A stretch of 13,286 bases of DNA from a bacterium (GTDB taxonomy: Bacteria > Planctomycetota > J058 > JAJDCP01): NCBI GenBank assembly GCA_030428695.1, contig JAUIEM010000282.1, positions 1 through 13,286 on the forward strand, given 5' to 3'. The notes below the pieces were generated by a model that saw only the letters and a list, made by a program, of their open reading frames with translations, searched no databases and was not told where the DNA came from. A program made the position numbers and the translations under genes. Below are positions 9,013 to 13,286 of this stretch, piece by piece. Within the stretch, counting starts at the first letter, position 1, and each line of letters opens with the position of its first letter.

Positions 9013-9678
9013 ATGGCGAAGCCGGTCGCGCAGCTCGGTCCTCTCTGGTGGTGGTGGGCGTGGCGCTGGTGGATGCTCAGCGTGCTGGTGATGCTCGGCT
9101 TCGGGATGCTGAGCTTCGCCGCGGGCGACTTCCAGCAGAAGCGCTTCGGCCAGCTGAGCGGAGTGCTGTGCTGTTTCTCGACGGTCGGCCCGGGGCTGAT
9201 GATCGGCCTGTTCCTCTCCTGGATGATGCACCACAGCCAGTCCCTCGAGGTGATCGAGTACGGCAAGCTGCTCGGCTGGCGGGGCACCGCCTGGCGCGTG
9301 CGGTGCCGCTTCCCGAAGATGCGCTCGATGGATCTGCTGCGCGGGACCTACGAGAGCAAGCTGCGCGAGGGGCTGCTCGGGGCGTCCGGGAACGAGCTCG
9401 TCGCCGTCCCGACCGGAGGGATGTGGCGGAACCCCCAACAGATCTCGCGGGAGGAGGTGCTCGAACGCGCGATGCGCTGGCCCCTGTCCGCCATCGCCGC
9501 CGTCGAGTTCAAGCCCCCCGGCGGCCCCTGGAAGCTGCTGACCCACGGCGGCGGGGCGATCCACCTGCTGCTCGAGGACGGCAGCTGGGTGGAGCTGTGG
9601 ACCGAGCATCCGCGGCACGCCGTCGAGCTCTTCCGCGCGGTGGTCGAAAGGGCGAGGGAGCGGGGCGCGCAGGACTGA
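9013..9678 (+). CDS. Two-helix membrane protein, tandem paralogue 2
   Basis: ATG 9013 is chosen because GGGGAG (9002-9007) lies 5 nt upstream; GTG 9007 overlaps that SD. The 221-aa protein begins with a Trp-rich stretch (LWWWWAWRWW, 11-20) leading into helix one (about 18-38). Helix two (about 49-72) contains VLCCF, with the Cys pair at 53-54 matching the CC at 50-51 in paralogue 1. The soluble part shares GWRGT.W.VR.RF, RWPL..I.A.E.KP.G.PW and GAIHLLLED.SWV.LWTE.PR (from residue 181). An extra segment of about 20 residues sits in the middle (around MRSMDLLRGTYESKLREG). It converges with the M50 protease gene, whose stop is 14 bp away. The family and role are not recognised; the duplication itself is obvious. 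Confidence 0.82.
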   Translation: MAKPVAQLGPLWWWWAWRWWMLSVLVMLGFGMLSFAAGDFQQKRFGQLSGVLCCFSTVGPGLMIGLFLSWMMHHSQSLEVIEYGKLLGWRGTAWRVRCRFPKMRSMDLLRGTYESKLREGLLGASGNELVAVPTGGMWRNPQQISREEVLERAMRWPLSAIAAVEFKPPGGPWKLLTHGGGAIHLLLEDGSWVELWTEHPRHAVELFRAVVERARERGAQD

Positions 9679-9692
9679 GCGTACTAGCCTGG

Positions 9693-10475
9693 CTAGCCCT
9701 TCCACCAGTCCGGATCCTGCTGCCACGGCTCCATCGGCTGGGAGACCGCCGCCCCGAAGCCCATCCCGGGCTTGAGCTGCTGGTAGCTGCCGAGGGCGAG
9801 GGCCCAGAACAGGATCGAGGGATAGAGCCCGAGCAGGTCGAGCTGCCCGGCGACGCCGTAGTGCCAGACGGCGTAGAGCAGGCCGCCGACCACGCCGGTG
9901 CCGACCGACACCCACAGCGAGCGCCGCACGCCCGCCTCGCGGCCGAACCAGGCGACGCACAGCTCGCGCGAGACCTGACCGCCGTCGAGGGGAAAGACCG
10001 GGAGCAGGTTGACCAGGCCCCACCACAGGCAGATGAAGCTCATGTAGCCGAGGAAGGTCGACAGGTAGACGCTGCGGAAGATCACCCCCGGCCAGGCCGC
10101 CTCGACCGCCAGCTGTCCGCCCCACAGCAGGCCGTACAGGATGAAGCCCGCCCCGGGGCCCATCAGCAGCTCTAGGATGCGCTGGCCGCGGGACAGCCTT
10201 CCGCCGCCGTGGATCGCGAGGCCGCCGAAGCCGTACAGCACCACCCGCACGTCGCGCACGCCGAAGGCGCGCGCCGTCAGCGCGTGGCCGAACTCGTGGA
10301 CGAGGATCGCGACCGTGCAGCACACGGTCCACAGCAGGAACAGGAAGATGTCGGTGCGCAGGGCGGACCAGCCCATCACCAGGGTGATCAGCCAGAACCA
10401 GGGGCTGATGCGCACGGGCGTGTTCCCCATCCGCCAGCGCAGATCGAAACGGGTCGGTTGCGGTTCCTGGAACAC
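9693..10475 (-). CDS. M50-family (site-2 protease-like) membrane zinc metalloprotease
   Basis: Multi-pass membrane proteins of this family cut transmembrane substrates inside the bilayer, often releasing anti-sigma or other regulatory factors. The zinc motif HEFGH lies at residues 60-64 inside a hydrophobic segment, and the third ligand D164 is in NLLPVFPLDGGQ, both diagnostic of M50. Several further hydrophobic segments flank them. No PDZ or CBS domain is present, so this is a minimal SpoIVFB/Rip-like form. The start is taken as GTG 10475 because GGAGG (forward cctcc, 10481-10485) is 5 nt upstream; ATG 10493 is the alternative, adding MAAEAP but lacking an SD. The stop lies in the small palindrome at 9684-9696. 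The upstream helical-protein gene ends 42 nt before this start, suggesting co-transcription. The substrate is unknown. Confidence 0.9.
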   Translation of the reverse strand: MFQEPQPTRFDLRWRMGNTPVRISPWFWLITLVMGWSALRTDIFLFLLWTVCCTVAILVHEFGHALTARAFGVRDVRVVLYGFGGLAIHGGGRLSRGQRILELLMGPGAGFILYGLLWGGQLAVEAAWPGVIFRSVYLSTFLGYMSFICLWWGLVNLLPVFPLDGGQVSRELCVAWFGREAGVRRSLWVSVGTGVVGGLLYAVWHYGVAGQLDLLGLYPSILFWALALGSYQQLKPGMGFGAAVSQPMEPWQQDPDWWKG

Positions 10476-10517
10476 GGGTGCCTCCGCGGCCATGCTACCA
10501 GACCGGGCGACGCTCTG

Positions 10518-11537
10518 TCACTCCCGCCGCAGGCGCTTGATCCGCTGCGAGCTGAAGCGCCCGGAGGGCAGCCGTCGCAGGTAGGCGAGCATCACGTACT
10601 CCTCGGCCGTGCGCTTCGGTCCCGGCTGGTGGGAGAGGCGCCGGGCGGCGGCGCGGACGTGGCGGCTGAGGAAGAAGGCGTACAGGGCCAGGGCGGGGTC
10701 CCCGGTGCCGAACAGGTTCGGGTAGCCGCTGCCCTCGATGTCCTCGCAGGTCGCGCACTGCATGCCCTCGCGGCGCATGCGCTGCTCGAGCTCGTCGAGG
10801 CTCTCGGTCGACGAGCCGAAGAGGAACTCGCGGAAGGCCTGCTGCTCCTCCTCGCTCGGGCGGGTGCGGGTGAAGTAGTCGACGAAGCGGGCGTCGCAGC
10901 CGCTGGCGAGCAGGGAGAACACCTCCTGGGTGCCGGCGAGGGTGCCGAGGGTGACGCGCACCTGGCGCCGGGCTTCCCAGGTCGCTTCGAGGATCGGGAA
11001 GAACTCCATCACCCGGTAGGTCGCCCGGCTCCAGATCTCGTTGAGGGCGAGCACGGCCTTCTTGCGGGCGTCGAGGCTGACGCTGTCGTCGGAGGCGATG
11101 TGGGCGAGCACCTCTTCGGCCAGGCGCGTGTACAGACACTCGCAGACCCGCCGGGTCAGCCGGGGACGCAAGGTCTGGGAGCGCTCGGCCGGGAGGTGGG
11201 CGCGGCACAGGCGGGCGAGCTCGCGGTAGAAGTTGACCTCGGCCATGATCAGCCCGCGGGCGATGAAGGCGCTGGTCGGGAGCAGGATCTCGAAGGTCGC
11301 GGGGTCGCTGCCGAGCAGCCGCTCGGTCAGCTTCTTCGGGCTGATCGAGCAGGAGACGAGGAACTCGTTGAGCAGGGCGCCCTGGCGCTCGAGCAGCGAG
11401 ATGCCCTCGACGACGAAGGCGAGCGCGGCGCGCGTCTCCCCGTTTCCACAGGCCTCCAGCGCCTCGGTGGCCTCGGCGATGCAGGCGCGTTCTTCATTGT
11501 CGAAGGGCCCGTGAGGGCCGAACTGCAGCTCTGTCAT
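10518..11537 (-). CDS. Conserved-looking helical cytoplasmic protein of unknown function
   Basis: The 339-aa product from ATG 11537 has no signal peptide or membrane segment. It appears mainly alpha-helical, with amphipathic stretches such as EERACIAEATEALEACGNGE and TRLAEEVLAHIASDD. It has many Cys residues for a cytoplasmic protein, including a CATC pair (C261, C264) near the C-terminal third, and a basic C-terminus (SSQRIKRLRRE) that could bind nucleic acid or membrane. The CxxC could bind metal or be redox active, but only one such pair is visible. I do not recognise a family. It precedes the M50 protease in the same direction, so it may be a partner or regulator of that enzyme. An SD-like GGGAG, part of the palindrome at 11540-11551, lies just upstream. 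Confidence 0.75.
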   Translation of the reverse strand: MTELQFGPHGPFDNEERACIAEATEALEACGNGETRAALAFVVEGISLLERQGALLNEFLVSCSISPKKLTERLLGSDPATFEILLPTSAFIARGLIMAEVNFYRELARLCRAHLPAERSQTLRPRLTRRVCECLYTRLAEEVLAHIASDDSVSLDARKKAVLALNEIWSRATYRVMEFFPILEATWEARRQVRVTLGTLAGTQEVFSLLASGCDARFVDYFTRTRPSEEEQQAFREFLFGSSTESLDELEQRMRREGMQCATCEDIEGSGYPNLFGTGDPALALYAFFLSRHVRAAARRLSHQPGPKRTAEEYVMLAYLRRLPSGRFSSQRIKRLRRE

Positions 11538-11539
11538 CG

Positions 11540-11551
11540 GCTCCCGGGAGC
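11540..11551. promoter_or_regulatory. 12-bp perfect palindrome GCTCCCGGGAGC over an SD site
   Basis: The palindrome lies 3 nt upstream of ATG 11537 (minus strand) and contains the GGGAG that would act as SD for the helical-protein gene. It could be chance in GC-rich DNA, or a site for translational or transcriptional control. Confidence 0.3.
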
Positions 11552-11575
11552 GGCGCGGTCGCGCACTCCCTTATC

Positions 11576-11581
11576 AGTATA
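11576..11581 (-). promoter_or_regulatory. Candidate -10 box for the helical-protein gene
   Basis: TATACT on the minus strand matches 5 of 6 consensus bases and would start transcription near 11569, about 30 nt before ATG 11537. The -35 position (about 11599-11604) is poor, so a regulator or another sigma factor may be needed. Confidence 0.4.
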
Positions 11582-11634
11582 GGCCATCGGCGCTGGGCGA
11601 GCAGCCGAAATGCGGGGCAAGCTGCCGACCCGGG

Positions 11635-11664
11635 TTGACAGCACGAGGAGTCCTGGGGTAACGT
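11635..11664 (+). promoter_or_regulatory. Promoter of the nickel-SOD operon
   Basis: A perfect -35 TTGACA (11635-11640) is followed after 18 nt by TAACGT (11659-11664), a weak -10. The start point would be near 11671, leaving about 20 nt before ATG 11692 that include SD AGGAGA (11681-11686). I looked for a Nur-type nickel-responsive operator and saw none that was convincing. Confidence 0.6.
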
Positions 11665-11691
11665 GGGCGCATTCAGCAAAAGGAGAGACCG

Positions 11692-12147
11692 ATGTCTTCG
11701 ATCCCCCACGACGAAGTTCTGTCCGCCGAAGCCCACTGTGACGGACCCTGCGGTGTCTACGACCCCGCCAGCGCCCGCATCGCTGCCGAAGCCGTGCTGT
11801 CGATGACCAAGAAGCTGGTGGCGTTGGAGCTCCCCGCCGCTGGCGACAAGGAAGCCTCGGTCGCCTACCACAACACCTTCGCCCGCTTCGTGCGGATCAA
11901 GGAAGAGCAGGCGCACCTCGCCAAGGAAGAGCTGCTCGTGCTGTGGACCGACTACTTCAAGCCGAAGCACCTCGAGAGCCACCCGAACATCCACGACGTG
12001 TTCTGGAAGGCCGCCAAGCTCTGCTCCGCCTGCAAGGTCGAGGTCAGCCTCCAGCATGCGCAGGAGCTGATGGACGCGATCAAGGAGATCCACACGATCT
12101 TCTGGGGCACCAAGGGCCGTGAGGTGACCTGGTACACCGCGAGCTGA
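11692..12147 (+). CDS. sodN: Nickel superoxide dismutase precursor
   Basis: The enzyme dismutates superoxide to O2 and H2O2 using a nickel ion held by an N-terminal hook. The 151-aa precursor has a 14-residue leader (MSSIPHDEVLSAEA) that must be removed so that H15 becomes the new N-terminus. The hook reads HCDGPCGVYDPA (15-26), with Ni ligands H15, C16 and C20 and the active-site Tyr23. The Gly at hook position 4 (Leu in Streptomyces) is, as I recall, the form seen in cyanobacterial and other environmental SodN proteins. The remaining four-helix body (ARIAAEAVLSMTKKL through EIHTIFWGTKG) is typical and the length is full. The start has SD AGGAGA 5 nt upstream. It is the first gene of a nickel module, followed by sodX-like and transporter genes. 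Confidence 0.97.
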   Translation: MSSIPHDEVLSAEAHCDGPCGVYDPASARIAAEAVLSMTKKLVALELPAAGDKEASVAYHNTFARFVRIKEEQAHLAKEELLVLWTDYFKPKHLESHPNIHDVFWKAAKLCSACKVEVSLQHAQELMDAIKEIHTIFWGTKGREVTWYTAS

Positions 12148-12450
12148 AGGCTTCGGGTCGTCCGCGTTTCGGGGGACAGCATGGCGCCCGCTCTCCGCGA
12201 CGGGGAGCGGGTCCTGGTCGATCCCGAGGCGTACCGCGATGTCGTGCCCGTTCCGGGCGACATCGTGCTGGCAGTGCACCCCTTCCGCCCTGGTGTGCTG
12301 CTGATCAAAAGGGTCGCACACGTCACGACAGACGGACGCTTCTTTCTGCTCGGTGACAACCGGTTTCCATTGGAGAGCACCGACAGCCGCAGCTTCGGGC
12401 CCTTGCGTCTCGAGCGCATCCTCGGGCGCTATGTAGGAAAAACGTCATGA
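12148..12450 (+). CDS. sodX: SodX-like Ni-SOD maturation protease (S26 family), start codon unresolved
   Basis: This is a small signal-peptidase-I-like serine protease expected to cut the SodN leader before H15. The frame reads RLRVVRVSGDSMAPALRDGE directly after the sodN TGA. The catalytic Ser is AGC 12178-12180 in GDSM, the Lys of the dyad is in LLIKRV (AAA, 12307-12309) and the family box GDNRFPLESTDSRSFGP follows. Between the sodN stop and the Ser codon there are only eleven codons, none of them ATG, GTG, TTG or CTG. The first ATG (12181), with GGGGGA 4 nt upstream, would give 89 aa lacking the catalytic Ser. A 2-nt loss from an ancestral TGATGAGG junction would explain this, as would TGA readthrough or a sequence error. 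The stop overlaps the transporter start as ATGA. The coordinates give the homologous reach; the true start is unknown. Confidence 0.75.
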   Translation, partial: RLRVVRVSGDSMAPALRDGERVLVDPEAYRDVVPVPGDIVLAVHPFRPGVLLIKRVAHVTTDGRFFLLGDNRFPLESTDSRSFGPLRLERILGRYVGKTS

Positions 12451-13160
12451 CTGAGACCTCCGTCGCCGTGCTGCTCGGAACCGCCGCCAGCATCGGTTTC
12501 ATCCACACCATCGTCGGCGTCGACCACTACCTGCCCTTCGTCGTGCTCGGCAAGGCGCGCGACTGGAGCTACGCGAAGACGCTGTTGACCACGCTGTTGT
12601 GCGGCGTCGGCCACATCCTCGGCTCGGTCGCGCTCGGGGCGATCGGCATCGGCCTCGGGGTCGCCCTCGGCAACCTCGAGCTGATCGAGGGCACCCGCGG
12701 CTCGATCGCGGCCTGGGCGCTGATCGCCTTCGGCCTGGTCTACGCGGCCTGGTCCTTCGTCAAGTCGCGCCGCGGCAAGGTCCACACCCACGTGCACAGC
12801 CACGAGGACGGCACCGTCCACAGCCACGACCACAGCCACGAGGCCGAGCACCTGCACCCGCACACCGCGCCTTCGGGCCGCGGGACCTACTGGGCGCTGT
12901 TCATCCTGTTCGTGTTCGGGCCCTGCGAGGCGCTGATCCCGATGCTGATGGCGCCCGCCTACAGCCACAACTGGTGGGCGGTGGGCGCGGTCGTCGTCGT
13001 CTTCGGCGCCGCGACTCTGGCGACGATGCTCGGCGCGGTGACGGTCGGGCTGTTCGGGCTGCGGCTCGTCCCGTGGAAGGCCCTCGAGCGCCACGCGAAC
13101 ACCCTCGCGGGCCTCGCGATCGCCGGCTCGGGCCTGGCGATCCAGGTGCTGGGGATCTGA
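12447..13160 (+). CDS. Nickel/metal transporter-like membrane protein with His-rich loop
   Basis: A 237-aa polytopic membrane protein with about six helices, resembling UreH/NiCoT/RcnA-like nickel permeases. Helix one contains HTIVGVDH (H20, D26, H27), related to the HX4DH nickel signature but with five intervening residues. H56 lies in helix two (GVGHILGS) and FGPCEALIP (residues 157-165) lies in a later helix, a position similar to the conserved PC motif of this superfamily. Between helices three and four a hydrophilic loop (about 113-139) packs ten His into 27 residues in VHTHVHSH and VHSHDHSH patterns, a likely metal-sequestering region. The gene starts in the sodX stop (ATGA), so it is co-translated with the Ni-SOD genes. 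It very probably brings nickel in for SodN; export is less likely given the neighbours. Confidence 0.88.
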   Translation: MTETSVAVLLGTAASIGFIHTIVGVDHYLPFVVLGKARDWSYAKTLLTTLLCGVGHILGSVALGAIGIGLGVALGNLELIEGTRGSIAAWALIAFGLVYAAWSFVKSRRGKVHTHVHSHEDGTVHSHDHSHEAEHLHPHTAPSGRGTYWALFILFVFGPCEALIPMLMAPAYSHNWWAVGAVVVVFGAATLATMLGAVTVGLFGLRLVPWKALERHANTLAGLAIAGSGLAIQVLGI

Positions 13161-13177
13161 GGGCCCGGAAAAGAATA

Positions 13178-13204
13178 AGGGACCGTTATGACGTAACGGT
13201 CCCT
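13178..13204 (+). terminator. Strong hairpin ending the nickel-SOD operon
   Basis: AGGGACCGTTA (13178-13188) pairs perfectly with TAACGGTCCCT (13194-13204) around loop TGACG, 17 nt after the transporter stop. GGCCC (13162-13166) and GGGCC (13208-13212) could extend it. No U-run follows, so it may act with Rho or as an mRNA-stabilising 3' hairpin. The remaining bases to 13286 hold no gene that I can see. Confidence 0.65.
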
Positions 13205-13286
13205 AAGGGGCCGTCAGGGATCGAGCTCTCGCGTTCGGGGCAGGACACCGGTCCCCGGGGAACGAGGTGTTTGTTGGCTTGTTGAT

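Noticed and set aside
9684..9696. CTAGCC-T-GGCTAG palindrome between convergent genes as a bidirectional terminator
   Set aside because: A 1-nt loop cannot close a hairpin and there is no T-run; it also contains the M50 gene stop codon.
13205..13286. Gene or RNA in the last 80 bases
   Set aside because: There is no start with an SD, no tRNA-like fold and no conserved motif; only a short TCCCCGGGGA palindrome.

Overview
The window is GC-rich DNA, visibly around 70% G+C, from a Gram-negative bacterium. KdsB implies lipopolysaccharide with KDO. The kdsB-pyrG gene pair, secreted proteins with PPC-like and jelly-roll modules, a nickel superoxide dismutase and strong Shine-Dalgarno (SD) sites suggest Planctomycetota or a similar lineage. 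The phylum is an inference and is not proven by anything here.

Layout. (1) 1-766, minus: the N-terminal 255 residues of a secreted protein built of tandem PPC-like beta-sandwich repeats. (2) 842-1492, minus: a decayed vapBC toxin-antitoxin pair, with one frameshift in each gene and a lost vapC start codon. (3) 1655-5855, plus: a promoter with an overlapping palindrome, a TPR-like exported protein, a secreted purple-acid-phosphatase-like enzyme and an unrecognised exported protein. A 195-bp palindromic, MITE-like element (2688-2882) has inserted exactly into the former ATGA stop/start overlap of the first two genes. It is flanked by a 3-bp TGA duplication and turned the phosphatase start from ATG into GTG. 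(4) 5880-8281, minus: kdsB and pyrG (CMP-KDO synthetase and CTP synthase) overlapping by 4 nt, so the CTP supplier and a CTP user are co-transcribed. (5) 8395-9678, plus: two tandem paralogues of an unrecognised two-helix membrane protein. (6) 9693-11537, minus: an M50 (site-2 protease) membrane metalloprotease behind an unrecognised helical soluble protein. (7) 11635-13204, plus: a nickel-SOD module consisting of promoter, sodN, a sodX-like maturation protease, a His-rich nickel-transporter-like membrane protein and a terminator-like hairpin.

Genes working together. In the last operon the transporter presumably supplies Ni, SodX cleaves the SodN leader to expose His15 of the Ni hook, and SodN removes superoxide. 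However, the sodX reading frame has no start codon upstream of its catalytic Ser codon, so it is either damaged, mis-sequenced or expressed in an unusual way. 

The best candidates for something new are the palindromic element that rebuilt a start codon, the start-less sodX, the tandem membrane paralogues, and a Gly-to-Tyr change in the glutaminase oxyanion loop of PyrG. I saw no tRNA, rRNA, CRISPR array, riboswitch, autonomous transposase or replication origin. No stretch over 300 bases lacks a gene.
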